This document shows, piece by piece, positions 53,772 through 63,355 of a stretch of 64,000 nucleotides of DNA. Below the pieces are notes generated by a model. That model saw nothing but the letters and a program-made list of their open reading frames with translations. It was not told the DNA's origin and searched no databases. The first letter of the stretch is position 1, and each line of letters opens with the position of its first letter. A program made the translations under genes and the position numbers. Source of the DNA: Paenibacillus ginsengihumi DSM 21568. Lineage in GTDB: Bacteria > Bacillota > Bacilli > Paenibacillales > NBRC-103111. Location of the stretch: contig NZ_KB905552.1 in assembly GCF_000380965.1 (NCBI RefSeq), positions 62,001 through 126,000 on the forward strand, written 5' to 3'.

Positions 53772-54809
53772 ATGAATCGGTGGCAAAATCTTTGGCGCTT
53801 CATCCCTCTCTTCGGGTTGATGATGCTCATCTTGACGGGATGCGGTGACGATACCATCTCCGCCTTGAAGCCCAGAGGTCCCGTGGCCAGAGATCAGCTG
53901 TTCCTCATGAAGCTCAGTATCGGCATCATGCTGCTGGTCGTTGCGGTCGTATTCGTGATTTACATCTATGTCCTCATCCGCTTCAGAAAGAAAAAAGGCG
54001 ACAAAGACATAGTTCCGAAACAGGTGGAAGGCAGCCATACGCTGGAGGTCATCTGGACGGTCATCCCGATCATCCTGCTGCTCATCCTTGCCGTGCCGAC
54101 CATTCATTACACCTTTAAGCTGCTGGAAGACCATCGCGACAATGAAGACGCCCTGCACGTAAAAGTAACCGCTCACGCGTTCTGGTGGCAGTTCGAATAT
54201 CCGGAGCTCGGCATTGCGACGGCGCAGGACTTGGTCATTCCGACCGGCAAGAAAATCGCTTTTGAATTGACTGCCTCCGACGTCAAGCACTCCTTCTGGG
54301 TTCCGTCCCTGGGCGGCAAGATGGATACGAACGTAGGCAGCACCAACGTGTACTATTTGCAAGCAGATGATGTCGACGTATTCAAAGGCAAGTGTGCCGA
54401 GCTTTGCGGTGCATCCCACTCCTTGATGGACTTTAAAGTCAAATCGCTCGAACCGGCTGACTTCGACAAATGGGTTGCTCAAATGAAAACGCCTGCTTCG
54501 ATTCCGGCGGACGCCAAAGCGGGCGAGCAATTGTTCAAGGATAACTGCCTGTCCTGTCACGCGGTTAGCGCGGAAGGCCTCGGCGCAGGTCCGAACCTGA
54601 ACGGCTTCGCTTCTCGCGAGCTCGTTGCCGGCATTCTGCCGCATAACGACGAAAGCTTGAAACAGTGGATCGCCGATCCGCAATCCGTGAAGCCCGGCAA
54701 CAAAATGCCCGCTTTCGGCGAGAATGCTAAGAACGCCATGAACCCGCTGAGCGATCAGGAAATCAACGATATCATCAAATACTTGAACTCGTTGAAGCTG
54801 CAGCCATAA
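53772..54809 (+). CDS. ctaC: Cytochrome c oxidase subunit II with fused cytochrome c (caa3 type)
   Basis: 345 residues: lipoprotein signal (lipobox LTGC, Cys24), two membrane helices (about 45-70 and 95-115), a CuA domain with His173, Cys208, Cys212, His216 and Met219, and a C-terminal cytochrome c with Cys259-x2-Cys262-His263 and Met312 (GNKMPAF). It takes electrons from cytochrome c and passes them to subunit I. First gene of the oxidase operon. Confidence 0.95.
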   Translation: MNRWQNLWRFIPLFGLMMLILTGCGDDTISALKPRGPVARDQLFLMKLSIGIMLLVVAVVFVIYIYVLIRFRKKKGDKDIVPKQVEGSHTLEVIWTVIPIILLLILAVPTIHYTFKLLEDHRDNEDALHVKVTAHAFWWQFEYPELGIATAQDLVIPTGKKIAFELTASDVKHSFWVPSLGGKMDTNVGSTNVYYLQADDVDVFKGKCAELCGASHSLMDFKVKSLEPADFDKWVAQMKTPASIPADAKAGEQLFKDNCLSCHAVSAEGLGAGPNLNGFASRELVAGILPHNDESLKQWIADPQSVKPGNKMPAFGENAKNAMNPLSDQEINDIIKYLNSLKLQP

Positions 54810-54842
54810 TAAGGGCTTGGGGAAATAAAGGAGGGTAACACG

Positions 54843-56690
54843 GTGGCTCACGCACACACAAAACGATATACCGGCCTTATGGATTGGCTGACGACGGTCG
54901 ACCATAAGAAAATCGGTATCCTGTATTTGATTGCAGGAGGAATCTTCTTCCTTATTGGCGGGCTTGAAGCGATATTGATTCGGATTCAGCTGCTTTATCC
55001 CGACAATAAGATCTTTATCGGCGATACGTTCAACCAGTTGACGACGATGCACGGGACGACGATGATCTTCCTTGCCGTCATGCCGGTCATCTTCGCCTTC
55101 ATGAACGCGATCGTTCCGCTGCAGATCGGGGCGAGGGACGTCGCTTTCCCGTTCGTGAACGCGCTCGGCTTCTGGCTGTTCTTCTTCGGCGGATTGCTGC
55201 TGAACACGTCCTGGTTCCTGGGCGGAGCTCCGGCAGCTGGCTGGACCGCTTATCCGCCGCTGTCCGGCATTGTTGACAGCACCGGGACGTTCAAGGGCGT
55301 AGACTTTTATTTGCTCGGTCTGCAGATTTCCGGTCTCGGTACGCTGATCGGCGGCATCAACTTCCTGGTGACGATCATCAACATGAGAGCGCCAGGCATG
55401 ACTTACATGAGAATGCCGATGTTCACCTGGGCGGCGTTCATTACATCCTTGCTCATCTTGTTCGCCTTCCCGGCTATTACGGTCGCGCTGGTCGAGCTGA
55501 TGTTCGACCGTCTGTTCAACGGCGGCTTCTATGATGTCAGCAAGGGCGGAAGCCCGATTCTGTGGGAGCACCTTTTCTGGCTGTTCGGTCACCCTGAAGT
55601 ATATATCTTGATTTTGCCTGCTTTTGGCATCGTATCTGAAATCGTATCGACCTTCTCCAGAAAGCGTCTGTTCGGGTACAGCTCGATGGTGTTCGCGACA
55701 GCGCTGATCGGTTTCCTGGGCTTCATGGTTTGGGCCCACCATATGTTTACGACCGGTATCGGTCCTGTCGGCGATGCGATATTCGGCGTCGCGACGATGG
55801 CGATCGCCGTGCCGACAGGCGTCAAGGTATTTAACTGGCTGTTCACGCTCTGGGGCGGACAAATTCGCTTTACGACGGCGAATATCTTCGCAACGTCGTT
55901 CATCCCGACATTCGTTATGGGTGGCGTAACGGGGGTTATGCTTGCAGTTCCTGCGGCAGACTTCCAATATCACGATACTTACTTCGTCGTAGCGCACTTC
56001 CACTACGTTATCGTCGGCGGTCTTGTGCTCGGCTTGTTCGCGGCTTCCTACTACTGGTGGCCGAAGATGTTCGGACGCATGCTCAACGAAACGCTTGGCA
56101 AGATTCATTTCTGGACGTTCTTTATCGGTTTCCATATGACGTTCTTCCCGCAGCACTTCCTCGGATTGATGGGGATGCCGCGGCGGGTGTTCACTTTCGA
56201 GCCTAACGTAGGTCTGGAGCAGGGCAACTTTATCAGTACGATCGGGGCATTCCTCATGGGTGTCGGTACGATCGTCTTCCTGATCAACATCGTGGCAACG
56301 GCCAGAAAGCCGATCGACGCGCCGGCAGATCCGTGGGACGGACGCACCCTGGAATGGACGATTCCTTCTCCGCCGCCGGAGTACAACTTCAAGCAGACGC
56401 CTCTTGTACGGGGCCTGGATGCATTCTGGAAAGAGAAGATGGCCGGCAACAAAGAGATGACGCCGGCGGAGCCGGTAGGTCCGATTCATATGCCTTCGGC
56501 TTCTATCCTGCCGTTCCTGATGTCGGTCGGATTGTTTATCGCAGGCTACGGCTTCATGTACCACAAGTATGCGATCAGCATCATCGGGATCGGCATAACG
56601 CTCATTTGTATGCTTCTTCGCTCGGTGTATGACGATAAGGGCTGGCATATCGAGCCGGAAGAATTAAACGATAAGGGGGTTAAGGCATGA
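54843..56690 (+). CDS. ctaD: Cytochrome c oxidase subunit I
   Basis: 615 residues, about twelve or more membrane helices, with haem-copper oxidase signatures: FGHPEVYILILPAFG (copper B His and cross-linked Tyr), HHMFTTG, and HDTYFVVAHFHYV with haem ligands. It reduces oxygen to water and pumps protons. GTG start behind AAAGGAGGG. It overlaps ctaE by 4 nt. Confidence 0.96.
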   Translation: MAHAHTKRYTGLMDWLTTVDHKKIGILYLIAGGIFFLIGGLEAILIRIQLLYPDNKIFIGDTFNQLTTMHGTTMIFLAVMPVIFAFMNAIVPLQIGARDVAFPFVNALGFWLFFFGGLLLNTSWFLGGAPAAGWTAYPPLSGIVDSTGTFKGVDFYLLGLQISGLGTLIGGINFLVTIINMRAPGMTYMRMPMFTWAAFITSLLILFAFPAITVALVELMFDRLFNGGFYDVSKGGSPILWEHLFWLFGHPEVYILILPAFGIVSEIVSTFSRKRLFGYSSMVFATALIGFLGFMVWAHHMFTTGIGPVGDAIFGVATMAIAVPTGVKVFNWLFTLWGGQIRFTTANIFATSFIPTFVMGGVTGVMLAVPAADFQYHDTYFVVAHFHYVIVGGLVLGLFAASYYWWPKMFGRMLNETLGKIHFWTFFIGFHMTFFPQHFLGLMGMPRRVFTFEPNVGLEQGNFISTIGAFLMGVGTIVFLINIVATARKPIDAPADPWDGRTLEWTIPSPPPEYNFKQTPLVRGLDAFWKEKMAGNKEMTPAEPVGPIHMPSASILPFLMSVGLFIAGYGFMYHKYAISIIGIGITLICMLLRSVYDDKGWHIEPEELNDKGVKA

Positions 56691-57310
56691 GTGCAGCACA
56701 TCACGATGTAGGCGGCGCCCTGCCACCTCACGCGGAAACGGCTACGCTGGAAGGCAAGAACAAGGTTCTTGGCTTCTGGCTCTTCCTTGGCGGCGAGTGC
56801 GTACTGTTCGGTACCCTCTTCGCATCGTTCGTCGCGCTGCGCAATCAGGTGCCGGACGGCCCGACTGCCCAGCAACTGTTCCAGCTGGACCTGGTCGGTC
56901 TTTCGACCTTGATCCTGCTCACAAGCTCGCTAACGAGCGTATTCGCCATTATGGCGATGCATCGCAATCAGTTCCAGAAGCTGCAAGCGTGGATGCTGGT
57001 GACGATTCTGCTTGGCCTAAGCTTCCTGGGGCTGGAGATCTACGAATTCGTTCATTACGTGCACGAAGGCCACACGTTCTCCAAGAGCGCATTCTCTACC
57101 TCGTTCTATACGTTGGTCGGATTTCACGGCGCTCACGTATTGTTCGGAATTTTGTGGATCGGCTTGCTTGTCATTCAAGGGTACAGGAAAGGGTTAACGA
57201 CCGTAACGGCACCCAAGTATTACGTTGCTTCACTGTACTGGCACTTTATTGACGTAGTGTGGGTGTTCATCTTTACCGTCGTGTACCTCATGGGAAAGGT
57301 GGGACCATAA
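56687..57310 (+). CDS. ctaE: Cytochrome c oxidase subunit III
   Basis: 207 residues with five membrane helices (LGFWLFLGGECVLFGTLF, then STLILLTSSL, GFHGAHVLFGILW and YWHFIDVVWVFIF). The ATG overlaps the ctaD stop. Structural subunit stabilising the oxidase. Confidence 0.95.
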   Translation: MSAAHHDVGGALPPHAETATLEGKNKVLGFWLFLGGECVLFGTLFASFVALRNQVPDGPTAQQLFQLDLVGLSTLILLTSSLTSVFAIMAMHRNQFQKLQAWMLVTILLGLSFLGLEIYEFVHYVHEGHTFSKSAFSTSFYTLVGFHGAHVLFGILWIGLLVIQGYRKGLTTVTAPKYYVASLYWHFIDVVWVFIFTVVYLMGKVGP

Positions 57311-57311
57311 G

Positions 57312-57620
57312 ATGAGCAGTCAACACTCTTCGGCAGGCGAACGGCATCGTCTGGAAGGTCCAAGAAACCATTACATCACCTACATCATTTCGATCGTACT
57401 CACGATTTTAGCTTTCGCCGCCGTCCTGTACGGCGGTCTGGACAAAGCATTCCTGCTCTGGTTCCTGGTCGGTCTGGCGATCGTTCAATGCGTCGTCCAG
57501 CTGGCTTATTGGATGCACATGAAGGACAAAGGGCATCTGTTTCCTATCATAGGAATCATCTTCGGCTTCATCGTCGCTTTGCTGGCGATGGCTGCGGCAG
57601 TTTATTGGACTTGGTGGTAA
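57312..57620 (+). CDS. ctaF: Cytochrome c oxidase subunit IV
   Basis: 102 residues, three membrane helices (ITYIISIVLTILAFAAVLYG, FLLWFLVGLAIVQCVVQL, IIGIIFGFIVALLAMAAA), with WMHMKDKGHLFP between them. Starts 1 nt after ctaE. Typical caa3 small subunit. Confidence 0.93.
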   Translation: MSSQHSSAGERHRLEGPRNHYITYIISIVLTILAFAAVLYGGLDKAFLLWFLVGLAIVQCVVQLAYWMHMKDKGHLFPIIGIIFGFIVALLAMAAAVYWTWW

Positions 57621-57734
57621 TTGTAGGGAGAGGCGGCTTGATCACTCGAAGCCCCTCTCTTTTGTATAATTAAGGGTTGTTTCACAAGTTGGACACATTC
57701 CGATGGCTTCAGCAAACGAATGAGAGGAGCGCCA

Positions 57735-58616
57735 ATGATCATGAATGCCCAAGCCATTACCCATGCGGCTCACGGCGCCGCGCCGACGTTCGCTCAGTTG
57801 TGGAGTCCCGGCTTTTTGCTCGCTATGGTTGTGCTCGGCGTACTGTATACGTTGGCCACCGGTCCTTGGCGGAGCCGCTTTGCGGAAAGTGAGCCGGTCG
57901 GACTTAAGCCCAGACTTTGGTTCTGGGGAGGACTCGCGCTTTGGTATATCGCGGAAGGCAGTCCGCTCAGCTACTATGGCCACCATGAATTTTTTAGTCT
58001 GCATATGCTGCAGCAGGCGGTTCTGTATCTGGTCATGCCGCCGTTTTTGCTGCTCGGTACGCCGGGATGGCTGCTGCGTCCCCTTTTTCGCACGAAGGGT
58101 GGCGAACGCTTTATGAAAGTGTTTGCCAATCCGATGCTTTCCTTGTTTTTGTTTAACTTTATTTTCTCGCTGTACCATATTCCAATCGTGATGGATTGGC
58201 TTATGGTCCATGAAGCGGCGCTCCGGTTGTATTATGTGATTTTTCTGACGGCTGCTTTTCAGATGTGGTTTCCCGTCTTTTGTCCAATGCCGGAGTACGC
58301 GAAAATTTCGGAGCTCAAGAAAATGCTGTATATTTTTGTCAACGGCATTTTGTTGACGCCCGCCTGCGCGCTGATTATTTTTGCCAAAGATCCGCTGTAC
58401 GCCTCGTATGCCCATATCCCGGCCACGATCTGGTTTCTTGAATCGGTGGACGACCAGCAGTTGGGCGGCGTCGTGATGAAGATCGTGCAGGAGATCGTAT
58501 ACGGCTTCGCGCTCGCCTATGTATTCTTCCGCTGGTATCGGAGTGAACGTCAGAAGGAAGAGGAAGAGGATTTGCTGAGCGACTCCATGATGCATTCCAC
58601 TGGCAATGCTCATTGA
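57735..58616 (+). CDS. ctaG: Cytochrome c oxidase assembly factor CtaG
   Basis: About 293 residues, seven membrane helices, Caa3_CtaG family: HEFFSLHMLQQAVLYLVMPPFLLLG in pieces, a middle FLFNFIFSLYHIP and DDQQLGGVVMKIVQE near the end. It helps build the CuA/CuB centres in Bacillus. ATG 57735 has AGAGGAG at the right distance; the frame is open slightly further. 114 nt after ctaF. Confidence 0.9.
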   Translation: MIMNAQAITHAAHGAAPTFAQLWSPGFLLAMVVLGVLYTLATGPWRSRFAESEPVGLKPRLWFWGGLALWYIAEGSPLSYYGHHEFFSLHMLQQAVLYLVMPPFLLLGTPGWLLRPLFRTKGGERFMKVFANPMLSLFLFNFIFSLYHIPIVMDWLMVHEAALRLYYVIFLTAAFQMWFPVFCPMPEYAKISELKKMLYIFVNGILLTPACALIIFAKDPLYASYAHIPATIWFLESVDDQQLGGVVMKIVQEIVYGFALAYVFFRWYRSERQKEEEEDLLSDSMMHSTGNAH

Positions 58617-58668
58617 TTGCAATCCCGCAGCCCGTATGTCATATTTGCACAATAGGTGGGGATGAGGA

Positions 58669-59130
58669 ATGAAAGTAGCCATATTGCCGACCATTAGCAC
58701 CAGCTTCATCGTCATCAGCGCGGTGCTCGTCGCCATAGGCTGGTACCATATCGTCAACGGCCGCCAGAAGCAGCACCAAACCTTGATGCTGTGGGGCGCC
58801 GGGTTCGCGCTCGCCTTCTTTCTGATTTACGCAAGCCGGACCGTTTTTGTAGGAAATACGAGCTTCGGGGGGCCGGAAGACCTCAAGCTGGCCTATCATC
58901 TGTTCCTGTTCTTCCATATTGCCTTGGCTACGGCGGCTGGCGTGTTCGGCATCATCACGCTTGTTCTCGCCTTCAATAAAAAATTCGCCAGGCATAAAAA
59001 GATCGGCCGCTGGACGGCCGTCATGTGGCTGCTGACCGCTCCGACCGGCGTCGTCGTTTACGTGCTGCTATATTTGCTGTACCCTGGCGGGGAAACGAAG
59101 CCGATGATCGACGCGATCCTGGGCGTTTGA
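58669..59130 (+). CDS. ctaM: DUF420 membrane protein (CtaM/YozB-like)
   Basis: 153 residues, four membrane helices, His-containing ends (YHLFLFFHIALA, HKKIGRWTAVMWL). DUF420 proteins such as staphylococcal CtaM and Bacillus YozB are needed for active haem-copper oxidases. Position at the end of the cta operon supports this. GGGGATGAGG before the ATG; a terminator follows. Confidence 0.85.
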   Translation: MKVAILPTISTSFIVISAVLVAIGWYHIVNGRQKQHQTLMLWGAGFALAFFLIYASRTVFVGNTSFGGPEDLKLAYHLFLFFHIALATAAGVFGIITLVLAFNKKFARHKKIGRWTAVMWLLTAPTGVVVYVLLYLLYPGGETKPMIDAILGV

Positions 59131-59181
59131 CCGGTCTGGCGGTTATGGGGTTATAGGCTTTTGGGGTTGACGATATGAGCT

Positions 59182-59210
59182 GAAAGATCTCTCTTGCAGA
59201 GGTCTTTTTT
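59182..59210 (+). terminator. Terminator of the cta operon
   Basis: Stem AAAGATCTCT/AGAGGTCTTT with one G-T pair, 5-nt loop, followed by T-run. Confidence 0.85.
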
Positions 59211-59225
59211 CAATTTGCGCGACAA

Positions 59226-59257
59226 GAAAAGGCCGCCGATTCGTTCGGCAGCCTTAT
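59226..59257 (-). terminator. Terminator of ppaC
   Basis: Minus strand: stem AAGGCTGCCG/CGGCGGCCTT with one mismatch, 7-nt loop, then TTCTT. Confidence 0.8.
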
Positions 59258-59270
59258 GCGAGGCAGTTGA

Positions 59271-60203
59271 TTATCTTTTGTTGAAAATGTCAGTGAGCAC
59301 CGGCACGATCTGCGATTTGCGGGATACGACGCCTTTCAGTACAGCCTTGTTGTTCTCCAGCTTCACGTTGTAAGCCTGCTCGACAGCGTCGGCGGCCCGC
59401 CCGATGGCGATACCGATGGAATCGTTGTTCAAAATGTCGGTTACGACGAAGAGGAACAGATCCAGTCCCTTCTCGGCGACAATGCCCGAAAGCGCCGCTT
59501 CGACTTCCGCCTGGCGCGACAGCACGTCATTGGTGTCCACCGCATTGACCTGGGCGATCTCAACCTTCGCGCTGCCCATCTGGAACTCCTTGGAGTCGAG
59601 CGAAATGAGCTCGGCGATCGACTTGTCGCTGAGATCGGCGCCTGCCTTCAGCATCTCGAGCCCGTAGCTCTCCGCGTTGACTCCGGCGATCTCGGCCAGC
59701 TCCTTGGCCGCAGCGATGTCTTCCTGCGTGCAGGTCGGCGATTTGAAGAGAAGAGAATCGGAGATGATGGCGGACAGCATGAGACCGGCAATATCTTGGC
59801 GGATGGCGACGCCGCTTTCTTTGTACAATTTGTTCAGAATGGTTGCCGTACAACCGACCGGCTCGGCGCGGTAGTACAGCGGACCGCTCGTTTCGAAATT
59901 GGCGATGCGGTGATGGTCGATGACCTCGGCAATGCGAACCTGATCGATGTCCGACGCGCTTTGCTGACGTTCGTTGTGATCGACCAAAATAACTTCCTTG
60001 GCTTCGCCGGCAACCGATTCGACGAGACGGGGAGCCGACGCTTTGAAATAATCCAGCGCATATTGCGTTTCTCCGTTAATGCTGCCCAGGCGGACAGCCT
60101 CTACGTTGCTGCCGAGGCTCTTCTTCAGTTCAGCATAGGCGATCGCGGAACAAATCGAGTCGGTATCGGGATTTTTGTGACCAAAAATAAGTACTTTGTC
60201 CAT
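59271..60203 (-). CDS. ppaC: Manganese-dependent inorganic pyrophosphatase (DHH family)
   Basis: 310 residues. Metal motifs of the family II enzyme: [15 protein letters not shown] and [10 protein letters not shown] in the DHH domain, and SRKSQIVP in the DHHA2 domain at the C-terminal end. It hydrolyses pyrophosphate to two phosphates. AAGGAG lies 13 nt before the ATG. A promoter candidate is at 60240-60269. Confidence 0.95.
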   Translation of the reverse strand: MDKVLIFGHKNPDTDSICSAIAYAELKKSLGSNVEAVRLGSINGETQYALDYFKASAPRLVESVAGEAKEVILVDHNERQQSASDIDQVRIAEVIDHHRIANFETSGPLYYRAEPVGCTATILNKLYKESGVAIRQDIAGLMLSAIISDSLLFKSPTCTQEDIAAAKELAEIAGVNAESYGLEMLKAGADLSDKSIAELISLDSKEFQMGSAKVEIAQVNAVDTNDVLSRQAEVEAALSGIVAEKGLDLFLFVVTDILNNDSIGIAIGRAADAVEQAYNVKLENNKAVLKGVVSRKSQIVPVLTDIFNKR

Positions 60204-60239
60204 TCTCAGATCTTACTCCTTATTCGTCTTTTTGTGAAA

Positions 60240-60269
60240 AGTATAACCTACTGCGAGCGTGTCTATCAA
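60240..60269 (-). promoter_or_regulatory. Probable promoter of ppaC
   Basis: Minus strand: TTGATA (60269-60264), 18-bp spacer, TATACT (60245-60240), 37 bp before the start codon. A further TATAAT (60276-60271) lies upstream without a clear -35. Confidence 0.5.
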
Positions 60270-60417
60270 GATTATACCACGATATGTCGTTTATTCCTAT
60301 TAATTTAATGGGGATAAAAGAATATTTGTCCTCCAAGAGAGCAAATTTTTGAAATAAGTAGCAAGGAATCATAAAGAATACGCCTTTTATTTATGTTATT
60401 ATTGCACTAAACCGGTA

Positions 60418-60433
60418 AATTAAGCGCTTACTA
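60418..60433. promoter_or_regulatory. Palindrome upstream of the orphan binding-protein gene (cre- or operator-like)
   Basis: The core TAAGCGCTTA (60421-60430) is a perfect palindrome, closely related to the AAAGCGCTT sites at 719-732 and 886-900. It lies about 130 bp before the binding-protein gene. CcpA or a LacI-type protein could bind. The rest of 60204-60557 holds no gene. Confidence 0.45.
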
Positions 60434-60557
60434 TTCGGCAGAAGATCCGGTTATCCCGCTCTGACCATGGGGAAAGAGCACATGCCCATGGACAAGTGCA
60501 TCGACCTGCTTAATGGGTCACATGAACGGTAGTCGATTAAAAAGGGAGGATCAATGA

Positions 60558-61901
60558 ATGGCAAAGAAAAAAGCGTTATTGTCTGCCGCGCTGATTGCAG
60601 CGCTATTGACGGCTTGCAGCGGAGGTCAGGGGCAGGTGGCGTCATCCGGCGAAGGCGGCGGCGCCGAAGGCGAGGCGAAAGGCCAGCAATCGCTCGTCAC
60701 AAGCGACCCGGTAGAGCTCGTGCTCTATTCAACGGCGGCAACCTCGGAGGAAGAGGTGCAGAAGAAGTTTATCGACCCGATCCAGCAACAGTTTCCGAAT
60801 TTCACGATCAAGTATATAAAGAAAGGCAAAGGCACCAATATCGATGAACTGGTCGCCGCAGGACAGCAAATCGATATTTATTATGAAAGCGTGAATTTTT
60901 TCCATACGGTGACCAAGTTCGGGCTTGCCTACGATATGACGGAGCTGATCAAGAAGCATAACATCGATATCGGTAAATTCGAGCCGACGATGATCGACTA
61001 TGCGCAGGGAATGTCCGGGAACGGCATCTACGGCCTCCCTGTATGGTCCGAGAACGTTATTTTGTTTTATAACAAAGATATTTTCGACAAATTCGGAGTG
61101 CCGTATCCGACCAACGGCATGACGTGGAACGAGCTGCATCAGCTGGCCAAGCAGCTGACAAGATCCGATGGAGGCAAGCAATATTTGGGCTTTGCGGCTT
61201 CGCCGTCGCATACGCTGAGAGCCAACCAGTTCTCGCTCACTTTCCTGGACAGCCAGACGGACAAAGCGACGATCAATGCGAATGAACAATGGAAGAAGCT
61301 CTTCGATTACTATTATATTGCGCCATCCAATGATCCGGGCTTCCGCAAGGCGATGGAAGGCTTGAAAAACAAGCTGCCGTACAAGGATCCGTTCCTGAAG
61401 GAGCGTAACCTGGCCATGCTCGCCTACTTGTCTCAGCTGGATTGGGCGGCTGGAGGCGCGGAGGGCATGAACTGGGATATCGCTGCGCTCCCGACCTTCG
61501 AGGAGCTGCCGAACGTCGGTTCGTCGGCTTACCCTTTCTATTGGGGGGTAACGGCACAGAGCAAGCATAAGGACGAGGCAATGGCCGTCATCAAATTTTT
61601 GACCGACACCGAGTACCAGACCAAGCAGGTGCGCAGCGGCACGATGACGACGCTGAAGGACGAAGCGATCAAGCAGCAGTTCGGGCAGGACAGCCCGTAC
61701 AAGGACAAAAACTTGAGCGCCGTCTTCCATAACAGCTATGCGGCGCTGCCGATCAAGTCGATGTACGAAGGAGATGCGCAAAAAGCGTACGAGGATACGG
61801 TTCACGAAGCCGCACTGGGCGTTTCGGACCTGAACACGCTGTTCCGCAAAATCGAAGAGACCGCCAACAAAGCGGTCGACGCGGTGAAAGCGGGGAATTA
61901 A
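60558..61901 (+). CDS. Orphan extracellular sugar-binding lipoprotein
   Basis: 447 residues: lipoprotein signal with lipobox LTAC (Cys20), Gly-rich linker and a family 1 solute-binding domain (ELVLYSTAATSEEEVQKKF, DIYYESVNFFH, YGLPVWSENVILFYNKDIF in parts, WNELHQLAKQLT). No permease or ATPase genes lie nearby, so it must work with a transporter encoded elsewhere or act as a sensor. GGGAGG ribosome site. It faces an AraC regulator across a shared terminator. Confidence 0.92.
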   Translation: MAKKKALLSAALIAALLTACSGGQGQVASSGEGGGAEGEAKGQQSLVTSDPVELVLYSTAATSEEEVQKKFIDPIQQQFPNFTIKYIKKGKGTNIDELVAAGQQIDIYYESVNFFHTVTKFGLAYDMTELIKKHNIDIGKFEPTMIDYAQGMSGNGIYGLPVWSENVILFYNKDIFDKFGVPYPTNGMTWNELHQLAKQLTRSDGGKQYLGFAASPSHTLRANQFSLTFLDSQTDKATINANEQWKKLFDYYYIAPSNDPGFRKAMEGLKNKLPYKDPFLKERNLAMLAYLSQLDWAAGGAEGMNWDIAALPTFEELPNVGSSAYPFYWGVTAQSKHKDEAMAVIKFLTDTEYQTKQVRSGTMTTLKDEAIKQQFGQDSPYKDKNLSAVFHNSYAALPIKSMYEGDAQKAYEDTVHEAALGVSDLNTLFRKIEETANKAVDAVKAGN

Positions 61902-61914
61902 ACGCGGAAGAAAT

Positions 61915-61951
61915 AAGGGCATGGCGCTCGTTAACGGGCGCTATGCCCTTT
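61915..61951. terminator. Terminator between binding protein and AraC gene
   Basis: Stem AAGGGCATGGCGC/GCGCTATGCCCTT with a mismatch, 10-nt loop. TTT follows on the plus side; it also works as a hairpin on the minus strand. Confidence 0.8.
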
Positions 61952-61953
61952 GC

Positions 61954-62085
61954 CGCTTTCCAGAGGTTGCAGTCCGACCGTAGCTGGCCCTTCGCATTCC
62001 AGGGGAAGCGGCGACCTGCCGTGGCTGGCCCTTCGCATCCCGGGAATAGCGGCAACCGGCTGTAGCAGCCCCTTTGCAAGTTCAT
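61954..62085. repeat. Three imperfect tandem units of about 45-55 bp
   Basis: The core GTRGCTGGCCCTTCGCAT with a flanking AGCGGCRACC recurs three times, the last one diverged (TGTAGCAGCCCCTTTGCA). No coding sense seen. Confidence 0.6.
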
Positions 62086-62097
62086 CCGGCGGCGGAT

Positions 62098-62964
62098 TTA
62101 CGACTTCCGCGCGCGCTCGGCTTCGCACTGCTTCCGATACTGGAGCGGCGGGAGCCCGGTTATTTTTTTGAATGTCGTGTTGAAATGGGCGATATGGCTG
62201 AAGCCCGTTCGCTCCGCGATCGTCACGACTTTGTCATTCGTGTCGCGCAGCAGCTCCTGCGCTTTCCTCACCCGGACAGCCTGCACATACTCCCGGAAGT
62301 GAAAGCCGGTCATCTTTTTAAAGATGCGGCTCAGATAGGATGGGCTGACATAAAAGTGCCGCGCCACTTGTTCGAGCGTAATCTCTTCTTGATAATGCCT
62401 GTTCAGGTAAGAGGCGATTTGCGTAATTTTTTCATGCATCGGATGAGGGTATGGAAGCGGCTCTTCGGGTTCCGACTCGTTCAGCCGGTAAATTCGGATC
62501 AGCAGCTTCGCCAGAAGGGCCCGGACGCAGGTGATATAACCGTCTTTTTGCTCCCTGCATTCGGCTAGTATTTCCCGGAACAGCCGTTCGTTCGATTGAA
62601 ACGCTTTCAACGGGAAGCGAATGAGGGGGGACCTGCTCCGGAAAGGAAGCCACGGCGAGACTCCCCCAGGAAGTGCAGGTCGCAGGAAGTCGTCGGCGAA
62701 GTTGATGAGAATGCGCTCGAATTCAGGGACCTCCGAGCTTTCCGTGCGGTGAAGGTCGTACGGGTTGACAACGATCATGTCCCCCCGCCGGGCAGTCAGC
62801 ACCATGCCGTTGATAAAGTAGGTGCGTTCTCCTTGAAGCAGGAAGAAGATCTCGTAAAATGGGTGAAAGTGGGCGTTGGCCATGGTCGAATAGCCTCTTC
62901 TGTACATATATTGAATGGAAAAGTCATTCTCTCCAATCATATATTTTGGACCACAAATATCCAT
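62098..62964 (-). CDS. AraC-family transcriptional regulator with cupin domain
   Basis: 288 residues: N-terminal cupin (about 20-110; HFHPFYEIFFLLQGERTYFI in parts, GDMIVVNPYDLH) and C-terminal double helix-turn-helix (about 185-280; ITLEQVARHFYVSPSYLSRIFKKMTG in parts, VVTIAERTGFSHIAHFNTTFKKITG in parts). It probably activates sugar-uptake genes on sugar binding. The convergent binding-protein gene is a possible target. Confidence 0.92.
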   Translation of the reverse strand: MDICGPKYMIGENDFSIQYMYRRGYSTMANAHFHPFYEIFFLLQGERTYFINGMVLTARRGDMIVVNPYDLHRTESSEVPEFERILINFADDFLRPALPGGVSPWLPFRSRSPLIRFPLKAFQSNERLFREILAECREQKDGYITCVRALLAKLLIRIYRLNESEPEEPLPYPHPMHEKITQIASYLNRHYQEEITLEQVARHFYVSPSYLSRIFKKMTGFHFREYVQAVRVRKAQELLRDTNDKVVTIAERTGFSHIAHFNTTFKKITGLPPLQYRKQCEAERARKS

Positions 62965-63121
62965 CGCCGCATACCCTCCCGTTTCGCTGGTTACGCTTTC
63001 ATTATACCTGATTTCGCTGCGGATATGGATACTTTCACCAAATTGAGAAAAATGTCTATCCGAAGTCCTTTATCGTGCAAACCTAGACTTTGCTGCGACA
63101 AGAGATATTCCGCCGGCGGCC

Positions 63122-63203
63122 TCGAACTCCGCGTCAGCGGTCGAACCTCGCGTTAGCGGTCGAACTCCGCGTCAGCGGTCAAACCTCGCGTTAGCGGTCG
63201 TTT
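63122..63203. repeat. Tandem array of 18-19 bp units (family E), alternating in pairs
   Basis: Units TCGAACTCCGCGTCAGCGG and TCGAACCTCGCGTTAGCGG alternate, giving a period near 37 bp. They resemble the reverse complement of the units at 33488-33632. The gap 62965-63252 holds no gene. Confidence 0.75.
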
Positions 63204-63264
63204 TTCTTGGAACGGCAAGTCGCACTTCGCTCGCTTCAACACTTTAGCGAAGTTAGACGGTAAC

Positions 63265-63310
63265 GCGAAAAGAAAGCTCCCGCCCCACCGGAAACGGTAG
63301 GGACGGGAGC
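63265..63310 (-). terminator. Terminator of the VanY-type gene
   Basis: Minus strand: stem GCTCCCG/CGGGAGC with inner pairing, followed by TTTCTTTT. Confidence 0.85.
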
Positions 63311-63355
63311 GTGCGGGCCGCGTATGGCGTCTTGTTGCTTAAAAAAGACTCTTGT

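Noticed and set aside
53595-56648. 1017-codon minus-strand open frame opposite ctaC and ctaD
   Set aside because: It is rich in Arg, His, Asp and Gln, has no domain, and mirrors the codon bias of the true genes on the other strand.
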